Source: Straminergon stramineum (taxonomy: Eukaryota; Streptophyta; Bryopsida; Hypnales; Calliergonaceae). From it: a DNA stretch of 64,000 bases. Positions 10,674 to 23,807 of this stretch are shown here, one piece after another. The stretch lies in the NCBI GenBank assembly GCA_963920665.1, contig OY987264.1, positions 34,576,906 to 34,640,905 of the forward strand. Reading direction: 5' to 3'. The notes under the pieces were generated by a model. It was not told where the DNA came from. It saw only the letters and a list, made by a program, of their open reading frames with translations, and did not search any database. The first letter of the stretch is position 1. Each line of letters begins with the position of its first letter. The translations under genes were made by a program, and so were the position numbers.

Positions 10674-10761
10674 CCAGAAGAGGGGGTCTACCAAACAATA
10701 AAAGAGCATATGTTGGGTCCGACGAAACTCTTCATGGTGTTTACTAGACCCCCTCTTTTGG
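10674..10761. ncRNA. Foldback hairpin, possible small-RNA precursor or MITE remnant
   Basis: The arm at 10,678-10,697 is complementary to 10,738-10,757 at 18 of 20 positions. Extension outward (CCAG with TTGG) gives a stem of about 24 base pairs, including one G-U pair. The 40-base loop contains a further AAGAG/CTCTT pairing. Length and geometry would suit a microRNA-type precursor, but no mature sequence is recognised. A short inverted-repeat transposon remnant is equally possible. Confidence 0.35.
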
Positions 10762-11018
10762 GTGTCTTTAAAGGAACATGCAATTCTTCAGAGTCCTCAT
10801 GTAAGATGTAAGTACTTCCTTGTACCAAGAAGTTGAAAGAAGATTGTGTTGCTATATTTTTATATAGTCATATATGTGTATTTGAAATTGTCTTTGAATA
10901 TCATTCATTTTATGATAGGACATGTTCATTCAACCACAAAACAATCGATAATTACAAATATCTATGAGGTTTTCAAAGTGAAGTGCTAACTCTTGCCTAA
11001 ACTTGTGTACATTTTTAG

Positions 11019-12407
11019 AAATTGAATTTGGAGGAAATGCTGGACGTGCCATCGTGTAATTTATCTGAAACAGTCCATAACAAGTGGCTCCAAATGTCCG
11101 AAAAAAGAGGAAACAACTTATTTGATGCAACTTGTGACAACAGTATTTGTGCTTGGATGCAAATGACAAATTATCGAGCATACCTCAAAGGTCATGCACA
11201 TGGCTCTGGTCCATCGAAGAATGAATCGAAGTTGAGGGCTGCTACTCAAAGTAGAGATCCAAAGAAAATTGTTGAAGCGCTCAACACTTTATCTGGAGTA
11301 GAGGGGCTTGGAAATCGATTACCACATTTAGAAGGAGAAGAGATCTTTGGAAGTGCAAAGAGGAAGTTGGATATACCCATAGGAGATGCTGGAGATTCAC
11401 ATAGACCAGACAAAGTGAATTTCTCTCAACCGCGTGTGCGTACGAGGTCCACAACAATTTCTACGGAGATGTTGGAAGGGAAAGGTAAAGAGGTGGATAC
11501 AAATATTTGTCCACATGTGACTATTACATGTGAAAGTGACTGTGATACATCGAAGTGGCACATTGCGAGGATTAGCGACAAATCGAATGCTAAATGTCAT
11601 GCTCAACAACAGGGGTCAAATATCAAGTGCTCTGCCAAAATTGCAAGGGGAAGGAAAGGTAACCCTGCTCCAACCTATCGAGGTAGAAAAGTAGATTATG
11701 GTACTAAGCGAGAAGTGGTGGTCGACTTCTGATTTTGTTGGGATGACATTGAACGTTGTGTGAAAGGTTTGAAACGAAAATGGATAATAGATTGGCCAAT
11801 TGTGTCAAAGGTTTGGCATGTTCTATCAAGGACACACCTTAGTCGGGAAGAAACTCTACTCTTGCAACATGTGGGATTTCAACTCCAACAACGCCCTACA
11901 TTGTCGCCACGTCGACTTTTCAACATGTCAAAGATTTTCAAGATTGCCTTACTTGACCAACCACCACTAAAGAATCCAGATGCATATCCAACAATAAGGA
12001 ACAGCCGAACTATTTGGAGGATTGCAAATGCACCAACTACAGAGCAACGGAACAAGTGGGAGAGTGTAGGAAACATTAAAGGGCAAATCCTAGGAGTGAC
12101 CTTACTCCCCCAACCGGGCCTAGGTGCAATAGTCTCACTAGAGACAGGGGTAGACCCTAACAAAAATGTCTACCGAATTACAATTGGCATGTTTTCCATG
12201 TGCACGTGCTCTGACTTCACAAATATGGTTGTTTCTGCTATTGGAGGTTGACAACAATACGTGAATTGCAAACACTTGTACTACTTGTATAGGTACTTCT
12301 GCAAGATGGATGTCAATGAAGACAAATTCATTCATGCACCTAGTTATAGCTTCAATGAGTTGAAACTCCTTCTAGTTCGAGTTGGAATTATTACAATTTC
12401 CGAATAG
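11019..12407 (+). pseudogene. Mutator-like transposase, C-terminal SWIM part (copy 1)
   Basis: This is homologous to 39,835-38,448 and 59,601-58,213 on the minus strand. It begins at a splice acceptor conserved in all three copies (AG before AAATTGAATTTGGAGGA). It encodes the post-DDE region and ends with a SWIM zinc finger (CTCSDF ... VNCKHLYYLY). Stops: TGA at 11,730-11,732, where copy 2 has TGG, and TGA at 12,249-12,251, where copies 2 and 3 have CGA. The 5' two thirds of the element are missing, so this is a 5'-truncated relic that keeps its 3' terminus. SWIM fingers are usual at the C-terminus of MULE/FAR1-type transposases. Confidence 0.75.
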
Positions 12408-13702
12408 GCATGGATTCTTTTTCAAGAACACTTCATTTGCATTGTATTCATTTACATATGTTATGATTCAAATGATTTAGCGCACTTGGAATTGAAAATG
12501 TCTATGCATTTCCTAAGTATGAGAATAATTATGTGTCATTCATGAAGTGTTTTGAAGCATGTTCCCATGAATGATCAAAATTTGTGATCATAACTTACTA
12601 TTGCACACATGAAATTCTATTTAATTCCATTCATTCTATATTCTTACTACCTACTTCATTTTTTTCTAAATTCCTTTGTCTCACTTGTCTTTCTTATTCT
12701 TTTCAATCTTTTCTTTTTTTGGATTATCCTTCAGTTTGTTTTTTATCTTCTTTTCCTTTTCCTTAACTTTTTTATTTGATATCCTTTGCACTTCTAATTT
12801 GAAAGTTTTTCATTTCCTTTTCATTTCTTCTTCCATTCTTTTTTAATGAACTTCCAATTTTTCTTCCATTTTCTTTTGATTTACTACCCATTTATGTCCT
12901 CACTTCCCATTTTATACTTTCTCTCATTTTCTATTCCTTTGCTTCCAATTTTTTGGGCACCTTTTTTATTCATTTGAGTCCTCACTTTCATGGCTTGTTT
13001 TTTTCATTTCTTTTTAGAACATGTTCTATCTTTTAAAACTCACTGATTTCTATAATTTTCTACAAATTCGAGCCACATGTAAACATGTGGCATCAAATTA
13101 GATTCTACCTAAGATTAATTCTTACAATTTAAAATTATCCAATGCAACACGCTTACAAATGAGAGTGAGCTTTCTACCACAAGGATTTGTCCTAGCTATG
13201 TCACCCTAAACCCATCAATTGCCAACTCATCCTTCACATGCCCTCTTGTTTTAGCGCATGTTGGAAATTCTTATACATATGCGGTACTTAGGAGATACGG
13301 TTCTTTGCATGAACTAAAGTCAGTCACAAAATTATAATTCACTATTTCCAAAGTGACATGAGTTTACTATACATTAACTAGTTTACATATTCTCTACTAT
13401 AGTTAATAAATAAATTCTTTGAACTATGCACAAAATTTTGAAAGTCTGAATGCATAGCTACCTAAAACCCTAAACTAGAAAGTGTAAAATCTTATCACAA
13501 TCCATGGTCATAGGGTACACAGCCATAGGTCACTAAACTTACTATAAATAGTAAGATTTCCTCAATTTTTTCTAACAAAAATGAAAAAAAAAATTTCGAC
13601 CAAAAATTTCCAAAAAATAGGGTTTGGAGGGCTCACCGCTCACAAGCTCCATGCTCGCAGCTCGCAAGCTCACCGCTCCAAGCTCACACACTAGCGTCGT
13701 TG
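12408..13702 (+). mobile_element. 3' terminal region of transposon copy 1
   Basis: Downstream of the transposase lies a pyrimidine-rich tract (12,630-13,020), then a segment alignable with copies 2 and 3: a CCATGGTCATAGGGTACACAG-type word, an A-run and GCTCACC/GCTCGCA short repeats. It ends at CTAGCGTCGTTG (13,691-13,702). The same end motif closes copy 2 (37,416) and, with one change, copy 3 (57,089). Sequence beyond it differs in each copy, which marks the element end. Confidence 0.65.
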
Positions 13703-16700
13703 AAATTCGACCCAACGGACCCAATTACACAAAAAGGTGGTGGTGAAAGAGGAGAAAGGGTGCCCTTTTATACTCTTTCTTGGACATCCACTTTCTCTCG
13801 TTCATCTAACTTAACCTTATCTTCGTGAATTTTCATCCAAACTCAAAATTTTCATCCTATGTTGGTCCGCTAAGCTAACTTTTGGAGATTAACTCCAAAT
13901 GGCAAACGGATGGGGTCATTGGCTTCAGAAGGCCATTTTTAGTTGAAAGAAACCTCCTTCCCCCTTTTCTATCTTCAAGAGCGCAACGAAACCCAACACC
14001 AACTTAACGCTAAAACCGAAAAAAATCCCAAATTTTGGGGGTTGACTTTTCTAACAAAAGTAACTAGCTTAGGCTCCTAAGTACCTATGAGGGAGTAAGA
14101 AAAAACCTATCTTGCGCTCCATTCCGCTTCCGTATACTCTCGCTTTGCTAGTCAAACTCGTCGTTGTCGCAGCCCTAGTAAAACCTTACAACTCCAACCA
14201 GACTTCAAGAGCCCTTCATAGCTTTCAAGGCTCACCACGTTCCAATACTGGTATCACTTAGGCCCAACTCACTAGCACTGCACATGCCACGCACTCACAA
14301 CATTAAATCCCATTTCCAACTCACATTACTAAGTCCTAGTGCTCAGGACTTCTAGCACACACCCCACTCATAGCACTTGGCATGTCACTTGGTGACATGC
14401 GGCGGAACTTCCATCTTACTGTACTAGGACTCATGGTGGCACTATTCACCATGGTTCTAACTACCCTTGGTTGTCACCCCACTTCATACTAGGCCCGTTG
14501 TGTACTTACTACTCTCACACCAACACTAATCGAGACTCACAACTCGGGACACATCTCCAAAGGCCTAGTAAAGAGTGGGATTCCAACCAACCAATGCCTC
14601 GGGACACCTACACAAGTGTCCGAAGGAGCCTTAAAGCTAGTGGTGAAGTTACATCACCACCTATGAGTCACCGGGACTCACTAAGGTTCTAAGAGGGAGT
14701 GAGGAGGGAGACCAAACCCTCCTATAATACTCTCTGTAGTCTTCGGTAGTCCCCCCCCCCCCTTGTGGATCAAAGGGACTTCACAAACCCCCTTGGATTT
14801 TGGAAGACCACTCGTTTCCAACCGAAATCCCCAAGTTCTCACTCCATTTGGAGTTCCGAACTTCCAAACGGCGTAACTTTGTTGTCAGGGCTTCAAATCC
14901 CATATGCGAGACCATTTCGGATATATACGTGACAAGTTGATGTCGATAGAATTCTCACTTGTCCCATTTGGACAATTTCTCACAAAGTTATGGCCTTCCA
15001 AAGATTTGGGTTCACTAGGAGTGGCGTCACGCCTTCACCACGGCCCTTCTCTTAGCCATAACTTCTGGCTCATGTCTTAAAACCTTATAATTCTTGGCAT
15101 AATAGGTTTCTTGTCTTTGTAGCTTTCCAATGATATGCTACATGCCATACTTTGTTGAGTGATTCCTTAAGAACCCCTCACACCTAGCCTTTGAGTGTCC
15201 CGGCGCCACTGGGACACTCCCAACCTTTGAACGGTCATAACTTCTATCCTACTAGTCCAAATCATGCATTCTTTGGACGGTTAGAAGCGTCTTCTCAAGA
15301 GCTTTCCAAGAATCTATGACATTCTACTATGCCCTTCATAACCAAGGCGATATTGTGCCATGTTTTCTCGGGAGTCTCTTATTTCTCCCTTCTTAGCCAA
15401 TTACAAGGCTTGGGAAGTCATCCCCAAGGTCCCCCTTGCTCACTAAGGCACTTCGGGCACCCCAAGGAGATAGGGGCGTGATAGTCGTGGACTTTAAATT
15501 TCATTAATTGTTAGGGAATTTTGCAAGTTCGGGTCGTTCTGACTAACGGAATGTTGTGAAACTTGTTGGGACAACTTATTAACATAAAAGAAGCTATAAT
15601 AATTTTTAATGGGAATTTACCACCACCTAGGGAATTTCTAGGAATTTCCCATTGCAAGTTTGGATAGTTGACCATCCAGAAAGACATCTTTTGACTATTA
15701 AAAAATTTCAAATATTTTTGTAGAGCCTCCTACGTAATCCCACAACACACGTTGAGGCTCATATTTTTATTCTACACATCAGCTTAGGGGGGACAAAATC
15801 CACCCCCTCATTTAATTATTGGTGGTCGGAAAATCTTCCACGCCGGGGGGGAATCTTGGTGAACCGCCTTCATAGTTGGTTCCCGGACATGGCTTTAACC
15901 CCAAATCACCCTCCTTGGATTTGAGATTCCTCTATAGTCTCGTCTTGGTATTTTCTACATCTACAAGCCAACAATTGGGGTTTTGCTATTTTGTCAATGA
16001 AATGAGGAAATTGGAGCCTATCTCTGGGAACTGACCTATATGCCTCACCAAGGTTCCCTTCACCAATTCTAGCCTAGAGATGTGCTCTCCATATGGGAGT
16101 TTGAGCCTGATACGCCCATCATTCATAATTTGACCGATTTGTCACGATTAGTTGGGTTCTAACTTGTTTACGACTCGTGGTTGGGCCATTCTAGCTATAA
16201 CATTCTAAAATTAGACCAAATACTATATTGGAATGTGACATTCCTATTATAGTTCTACACTCTTTTCAGGGCATTTTGTATAAAAAAGTGCATTTAAAAT
16301 GACAAAATATGAAAAAAAAAAAAAAAAAAAAAGTGAGCTCACAAGCCCACACATGGAAACTTGGTTTAGATCTAAAATTCAAATCCTAACTAACTAAAAC
16401 CTAACTACTTAGCCTTCTATGCCTTCTTCTAACTACTACCACCTTAACTTGTTGGTGCTTGGACAGGTGCCCTCGCCAGAGTCGTCTTAACCGTTGTCCG
16501 GATTTGAACTTTCCAAATTACTAGAGGCAAATCTTCCTCTTCCTCCTCCTTCGTTTCCATTTCTGACTAATACTCCTCTTCATCAGACTTTCCAATGAAC
16601 TAGACCTCCTCTTCTACTTCCTCTTCTGCTAGAGATGTCTCATCCAACACGATGGTCGTCCTCTCCTTCCAAGGTTGGGACTACTACATGTGTTCGAAAC

Positions 16701-16917
16701 TTTCCGAATGGGTCCAAACCGTATTCATCATGCCTCCCATCTAGTCAATCAAATCACTCCGAACCAGTAATCTGGGTGTTTGAAACGCATCCTTCATAGT
16801 AAGCCGGGTGGTCGGGATGGTCGGCAAGGCAGAAACTTCCAATGGCCCTAACTCTCTTGATATGCTTGGCTACTTGGCCGACTTTGGTACTGTCTTTACA
16901 CTCCTCCAAATAGTCTT
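13703..16917. other. Retroelement-derived non-coding stretch
   Basis: There is no long frame. The text has the dense, moderately GC-rich look of plant LTR-retroelement internal or LTR sequence. It includes a C-run at ~14,749-14,762, an A-run at ~16,313-16,333 and a purine-rich AGCTTAGGGGGGACAAAA word near 15,781 that could be a polypurine tract. No domain is recognised, so assignment to a retroelement is by context. Confidence 0.35.
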
Positions 16918-18400
16918 CTATAATTGACTTGAGAAGGGCTCCATAGATTGGTGAAAGGCCTCCTTAAATCCCTCAGGTCGTGGCTGTAGTAGGAGTATTG
17001 GAGTTTGCTTAATCGGAGTTCCCGTAACGAAGGGAAGTTTCAGAAATTGCGAAAAGTCCATGACTTGATTTGGATCTATGCACCCCAAGAGTTGTCGCAT
17101 CTCCTTCAAAACAGATTCCAACCAAGATGAGAAATCAACTAGAATCCTTACTATTGTCAATTCGATTAGGTGCCCCTCTTTTATTAACTGGTCTTGAACG
17201 AGGGATGCTTTGATGATGAGTTTTGATGGTCTATCCACCAAGCTAGACAAATTCTTAACGAGCTACAAGGCTTCTTTTTCCCTCTGTTTTGATGCGGCTA
17301 GCTCTCCATCTGCCCAATTCATTGAGAATTGGAGGTTATCTCGCTCCTTCTCCAGGTTCTGGATTTGCTTTTCTTTCCATCTCAACTCATCTAGATTTGG
17401 CAATTGCTTCACTTCATCCAAGACATCTTCCGATTCAACCTTAAGTTATTTGATGATTGCCCTCAAGAGTTCCGCCAAGTTGTCATGGTACTCCTGTGCC
17501 TGTAGTACCCAATCAATTTCAGTCTTGTAGAAAGCCGAAACGCTTTCAGTCGTCTTCTTTGGAATAGGGAGCTTTCTTCTTGAGGTTGGGTCAGTGGACT
17601 TCCTCCTTCTCTCCTAGTGGTTAACAAGCGCCTCTTCCTCTTCCGGTTTTTCTTCCATTTCTTCCATTTTCGACTACTCTGCTTCCACTTCTTTTGTAAG
17701 GCCATATTATAAGTAAGTGGATCCAGTATTGTATTCTATCATCTCTGCACTACTCAGGAGTTTTTCTTGGTAGTAAAGATGGAACAAGTAAGGATTGATG
17801 GGATTGAGTTTGGTTTTTCTCACATGATACGCGAGCTTGGATACTACGCCTGCTATAACTTTCCTCTAATGTACTAGTCTACTTTCCATTGCCCCAAAGA
17901 TGGTGTTGGCAACCATTTGTAACCCAGGTAGGCTTTTCCGGATACAGGATTGGAATGAGAAACTCTAACACCTATCTATGCCTCTCGCCCTTACAGTCAC
18001 TAATAGGGTATCCCTCCTTTGCATGGACAAACTTCTAAACTTCTTGGTCGTAAACTTATCTGTTTGGGAGGCTAGTCCGGACCCTTTTTTTTTAAATTGT
18101 AGACATCCACCCAAATATTTTACGTCCAAGTTACGAGTCGACCCCTTATTGTCAACTCATACTGATTCAGAGCTCCTACAATGAACTCCTGAATCATTTT
18201 CTCATTTTTGAGGGTCCAAGGCCTATGTATTAATTTGACACCCCCTATGCACATCAGATCCTCTTCTAACTGTTTTTGGTCGTCCAGATCAATGGAGATG
18301 GTGGGACAAACCATCCAAACTATAATGATAGGTTTCCAAATACTTCCCTCTACCATCAAAACCCATCACTAAGTATAGATTTGGTGTGGATAGCATTGTC
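16918..18400 (-). pseudogene. Gag-like retroelement ORF, copy 1 (broken)
   Basis: Frames at 18,359-18,120, around 18,050-17,880, at 17,705-17,463 and at 17,250-16,918 together parallel the better kept copy at 23,270-21,696. Shared features are a KEGYPI...ERHR block, then LYPEKPT and NTIFGA, a PYLFHLY-like block and a Glu/Lys-rich coiled-coil tail. TAG at 17,972-17,974 replaces the CAG (Gln) seen in the other copy, and a frameshift follows near 17,920. The N-terminal part is poorly preserved. The position just inside an LTR-like end suggests a gag-like structural ORF. No protease, reverse transcriptase or integrase was found. Confidence 0.5.
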
Positions 18401-18808
18401 CTTACTTCTCTCTTCTTGAAACGATCTCTAACTCACCACTCTTTCACTCAACTACACAAGTGCAAACATCTGCGGAAGAAAGAGGGAGGAGAAATGGAGG
18501 TGGCAGGGTTTAAGTACCGGTCAACCTACTGACCGTTCTCACTAGCAAACCGTTTGCCATAATGGTTCCCTAGATCTCTAGACAAGAACTCTAGGATATA
18601 GGCTGTCTCTATCCAGGTTTTCGAATTCTGAATTTGTCCTAGATCTGGTTACGGAACACTTGGATCATCTTCTGAGCCTAAGTGTAATCTTCAAACTGAG
18701 CGGATTCTAATTCCGTTTGTTTAATCAAAAATTTCAAAAATTCAATACTATAATAGTTCTATTTTATATTAACTCAATCCATTCCAAGTTTTCATCTCGC
18801 GACAATCA
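18401..18808 (-). mobile_element. LTR-like segment upstream of gag-like copy 1
   Basis: Read on the minus strand from 18,808 it begins TGATTGTCGCGAGATG. The next ~200 bases match the start of the insertion at 48,309, which reads TGTTTGTTGCGAGACG on the plus strand. Both have TATAAAATAGAACTATT about 50 bases in. The common start at TG and the loss of similarity outside support an LTR 5' end. The matching 3' LTR was not located. Confidence 0.55.
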
Positions 18809-21695
18809 CGGCCTATATAGTCACCGATTAACTACACAGCAAAGAGGGAAAGTGTTGATGGAGGCACTTTTAGTTTAGTCAGAGTTATATACTGAATAGA
18901 GGTATTCAGGGGACCAAAAATTTAAAGGGACTGATTATGGAAAACTATAGATGTTTGAAGCATGATGTACATCCCTTGGACACTTTTATAACTCTTGATG
19001 TACAATAAGGGTAGATATTTATATAGTGTGAAATCTCAATTAATTAGTATGGGTCCCCTTAATACCCCTATTGAATGTAGAAGAATTGTCCAGCGGTAGT
19101 CCCCATTCCCCACTTTCATTGATACCATTGACTTTGTTTCCCAATCCCATTGGTATTGCATAAGTGTTTCTGAACACACTTTGTCACGGAATTGTTATAA
19201 TCATGCAATAAATAATGAAACACTGGTTAGGAGTTTTGAAAGTACTAAACAAGGAGTTCTTCTCAACAGGGAAAAGTAATAAGATAACTCTTGATCGAAT
19301 CTCCCTACTAGTCTTGGGAAGATGAATTGAATAATTTTACAACTTGGGAAGATGTGAATCAGTCGAGACTGATCGAGTATGCTTCATTGAAGAGGTGCCT
19401 CCCGGTCCAAGTGGCTTGTGCTAATGGAGCACCGGAAATCTACCGACACTTAATACATTCAAGTAGATGCATGGTATGTGAGAATTTTTCTGACCTAAGG
19501 ACCACGCTTTAATTGCTTAGCCCCTTAAGGACCAATGTCCCTTGAGGGAACAAATGAGATTTCAGGTAGGTACCTATGGTCTCAATTTTTGTCCTACTTC
19601 TTTGACACTTTTTATGAAAATAGAAAAATTGATTAGCTTTGGGGGAATATAATTTTTTTTCATTTGGTACCCGTAACAAAAGTTATGCCCAAATAAGCTC
19701 AAAATAGGGGAGAGGGGGTAGCAAAAGAAAGTTTCAAAATTTTTTCTTTTTTTCTTTTTTCTTTTTTTCCCTTATAGAATATATTTTTGTCTACACAGAA
19801 AGCTTTGATTCATTCCATTTGGATTTGTTATGAGAAAGTTATAGACAATCTTGTTTTTCATGCAATTAGAGCATCTTCTTGAAAAAAATAACTCATAGGA
19901 TTCATTTCTTAATGCAATTTTTACAGTTTTTCAAAAGAAAAAGGTCCACATGGTTTCATTTTCTTCCTGAGACAATCTCACCATTGGGATTAATGCAATT
20001 TAATTCCATCTTAGAGATATTAATAATTTAGATTTTCCTTCTATCTTGTACCTACTTCTACTTAACAATTTTTTAAAGAATAAATTTTTTTTTCTAGACT
20101 CTCAACTCAATTCTGCACCATAAAGATTTAAAGCCTGAAACTCTATAGTGCAAGAAATTAAAATTAAAAAGGTTCAAAGTCCAATAACCTAGTCCCGCAA
20201 TGTGTACAAAAACTTGTTTTCTTCACTTTAAACGCAAATATCTTGCAATCTATGCAGTCAAAATTTCTGAAATTTTTTTCACACATTTTCATACTATTTA
20301 GGTGTAAGTAGATATGCAAAAAATACAACTTATATATATTTTTACTCTTTGCTTTAAAAATGGCAGTTTTGAGTGTGTATTTTTGTAGAAAAGAGGCCTT
20401 AGTCCTTTAGGGGTTATCGCAGCACAGAGCAAGTAAATTCCCTGTTATACTCACAAAAATCACTCTAGAGCATAACTAAGTGACTCTAAAGATCGAACCC
20501 ACGAGATTTTGTGAAGTATTTACTTTAATTAAGCGAGTAAGCCTTATTAACCTCTAAATCTTTCCTTCCAGTCCTAGATCTAAAACCGGAAACAACCAAC
20601 CCCCAGATAGTCTTGGATCGGATTACTTCCGTCCCAGTTCCCAAAATCTCCGGTTGGTTCAATTTAACCCAATACTAGGACCACACCACTTCCGTTCCTC
20701 TCTCTCTTTCTGGGCCAATCCGTTCGAGATTGTTCATATGTCTCCTTATTCCTATTCTAGTTTAATTTTGCCTCTATTGGACCATCAGAGGGGTCGCCAC
20801 TTGATTTTGTGAGTGGTAGGCCCACCACTCCTTTCGTGGATTATAGTAGTTGAAGGTCCACTCCCCTATCTCTTCCTTTCCTAAACTTAATTCGAATCCG
20901 GTTTAATCCCTCACAACAACTCGACTAGCAATCCGCTTTGCAAGTCACACAGAAATCCCCCGTACGATCCATTCTTACTACAACGACCTTGATATTAGCT
21001 CTTTCCTGTGCGAAGCTAGGTAATCACAAGTGTACTTGTCCGTTCCAACAATTACTAGCGCTATTCCGTTTACCATCTAAGGTGGTGACTGGTGAGACCT
21101 CTCAGAAGATTAGACACGCAACCAAATTCCCTACCCAGGGTTTCTAGTGCGACTAAGGATATCCTCCCTATCTACCTAGCCTAACAATGGCTATCTCACC
21201 CAGAACTTGAAACTCTAGATCTGCTGAGGCACTGAAGTCCACTCCCAACACTTCCACAACCTACTCACGTACACTAAGGATCGGAAACTTGTACACCAAG
21301 GGGAGAGATCAAGTCACAAATCAGTCCTACACCTTCCTATCTCCTCATCATACAAAACCTGCTAAGCCTGGCAAACACACACACAACACAAGAGTGCAGA
21401 CGAAGGTACAAGAATTTGCAAAAAGAAAACACTCCCAGTTCTCTTCGCAAGGACTAACTTAAATATAATCAAAAAGTACAAGTGGGCGAAAATGCCTGCA
21501 AAAGTTTCGCCGTGACTTGGGTCGGACTTTTTGGTCCTACCTACTCCTAACCGGATTGGAATAGGATCCGTATCTGTTCCTAACATTCCTACCATTTACA
21601 CACTAAGCACCCACCCGAGATCCGATGGTGGCACTATCCGCTCCTAGCTCCATCTGCTCGAAGATCTCGTTCAAGTTCCGATTGCACTCCCCCTC
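18809..21695. other. Retroelement-derived non-coding stretch
   Basis: There is no long frame. AT-rich sequence (19,560-20,400) is followed by a GC-richer part. Near 20,790 a GGGGTCGCCACTTGATT word (minus strand: AAGTGGCGACCCC) recalls the GTGGCGAC text seen near LTR borders of some plant Ty3/gypsy elements; this is from memory. It may be the 3' portion of the element whose 5' end is at 23,807. Confidence 0.35.
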
Positions 21696-23270
21696 CTAAG
21701 GATTTGTAACCGGGTCACCTTTTGTGGATCCGGGGGTTGAGTCCAAGTCGATGGCAGTTTCGGGCATACTTGCTTGATTCGCCCTAGCCTCCAATCTTTT
21801 AGACTTGGAAGTGGCATCCTTTCCCTCCCTTGCCATCACATCTAGAAACGAATCCGGAAGAGATATATCCGAGAGTCGAATCCTGCGAGAGCAAGTTGCT
21901 CTCGACAATATCCGGGTACTCTCCTCCATCCGGTCCGCTGCCTTCCATGCCTCCTTCATTGCTACTTCAACCTACTCGGCAAAGTCTGTGAGAATCCTGA
22001 TCATCTGGGAACCGGATGGCTTCTTCTCTTCATGCATCTTCTCATCGAACAGCTTAGCCTTGGCGGTGGCCATTCCGGTCTCCCCAAATGTGGCCTTCAC
22101 CTACTCCACCATCTTTTGAAATTCATCCGCCATCAACCGAGTGGCTGCAAAGTTCTCCTTGAGTACAAGGAGTTCCGTCTTCACCCGATCCACTTCCTCC
22201 TGCAGCCTCCGGATCTCCATCTCCTATTTCCGGGACTCAACTGAATCTAAAATGCAGCTTGCCACCTTCTCCGGTAGCTCTCTATCTGGCGACACTCCCA
22301 CGAACTTCCCGATCGCGAGCAGGATTCTTGTCTTTATTTCCCAATCTCATCTCACATTGCACAGGATCTTGATGAGAGGGTTGAACGGATCATTGAGATC
22401 CGATTCCTCCGATACGGTCTTCTCCACCTCCGCTTTCTCTTCCAGGGCCGAGGTGTCACGGGCCGGTGGCATCCCTCACTTGTTAGGAGAGGTCGTCTTC
22501 TATTGCTTAATCATTGGCATCTCTAGTTCCTCCTCCTTTGACTCACTGTTCTCCTCGAGTTCGGAACCAGATTCGACCTCATCATCCGTTTCCGATTCCC
22601 CGTACCTCAAGAGAACTTCCTGAGCCCTCTACACCTTCTCTTCTCTTGCGCTTAAGAGCTGATGGGAATGGTAGAGATGGATGAGGTAGGGACACACAGA
22701 GGTGGCCCTACTCTTCCCAACTCTCCCTACAAGCTAGGTGACCAGATCAAAAATGATCCGGGCCCAGTCGACTCTCCGGTTTCCCCTTAAGGCACCGAAG
22801 ATAGTATTCATGAGGGAGATCGTCACCCTTGTTGGCTTTTCCGGATGCAGGATCGAAACGAGGAATTGTAGAAGCTGGCGGTGCCGCTCATCAATGCAAT
22901 TCTCGATGGCGTATCCATCCTTTGGGTTGACAGCACCCTGGAACTTCCCCCAGACGAATTCGTCCTTCTGGTTCGCCATTCCTAATCTTCCTGTCCGAAA
23001 ACTGCATATCGTTCTCCAAACATCTTCCGTCCAGAGATGCAAAACTACTCTCATGGTGTTGTCAAACTCATTGGACAGCTTGCCCAAGAGTTCTCTTACT
23101 ATCAACTCTTCTCTGAAGCCCTAGGGTTTCTTTGCAAACCCCAGGCAACCCATGGAACTCAAATCCTCCATGAGTTGGGACTTGGCTAGTTCAGTAGAAG
23201 GAATAATCGGAATTACCTTCTGGAGCTTCACCTCCACCAAGGACGTACTAGCCTATCCACCTCTACTCCT
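21696..23270 (-). pseudogene. Gag-like retroelement ORF, copy 2 (in-frame stops)
   Basis: This is a long minus-strand coding region broken by several in-frame TAG and TGA codons but still readable throughout. Order: N-terminal segment; GFREELIVRELLGKLSNEF; a KDGYAIENC...ERHRQLLQFL block; LHPEKPTRVT and NTIFGALRG (frame 23,105-22,734); a PYLIHLYHS-like block; an acidic Ser/Glu stretch; a coiled-coil region; and a C-terminal basic and helical part (21,959-21,696). The stops fall at positions compatible with former Gln, Arg or Trp codons. Similar ORFs occur next to LTRs in plant genomes as gag-like proteins; the name of this family is unknown to me. The related broken copy is at 18,400-16,918. 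Confidence 0.55.
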
Positions 23271-23807
23271 CCTAAGCTATGGCATGGACACGGATGCGCG
23301 CTCGGAACCCTTTCCAATTCTACCTCACTCTCTCCTAGTCGCACGTCTCGTTCCTTACTTTCTTTTTCCGATCTCAACCGGAAATCCAAGCTGTAACACT
23401 AACACCACAACCCTCACAAAAGTCACTCACACAAAACTAACACAGATGGCTAAGTGATAGACGCAAACAGGAAGCTTAGAGCATGGAGAGCGCTGAAAAT
23501 GAAAAATGCAAAAGAGGTTCAATTGGGCAAGCCAACCCTTATATAGTCGTTGGACCCCCTACCACCTCATCATGACCTATTCTGGATCCGATTCCTATAC
23601 GATATCCGGTCCTTCCCCTATCCAATCAGACTTCCGTTTCAACCCGTTCTTCTCTTAGGAATGGATTGAGCAGATCTCTCCATTATCTCATTTTCCTTCT
23701 CTATTTTAGTTCTCAATAGTTCCTTAACTAAATCTGGATACCTATTTCTAGTTTCCGGTTAGTTTTACTAGGTAAACCAAAAAAAATTAGAGTTTCACGT
23801 CGCCACA
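23271..23807 (-). mobile_element. LTR-like segment upstream of gag-like copy 2
   Basis: Read on the minus strand it starts TGTGGCGACGTGAAACTC at 23,807, similar to the other two LTR-like starts (18,808 and 48,309). A TATA box (CTATATAAGG, around 23,538-23,547) lies inside. The gag-like frame follows. The right flank is unrelated sequence. The LTR/internal boundary and primer-binding site were not resolved. Confidence 0.5.
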
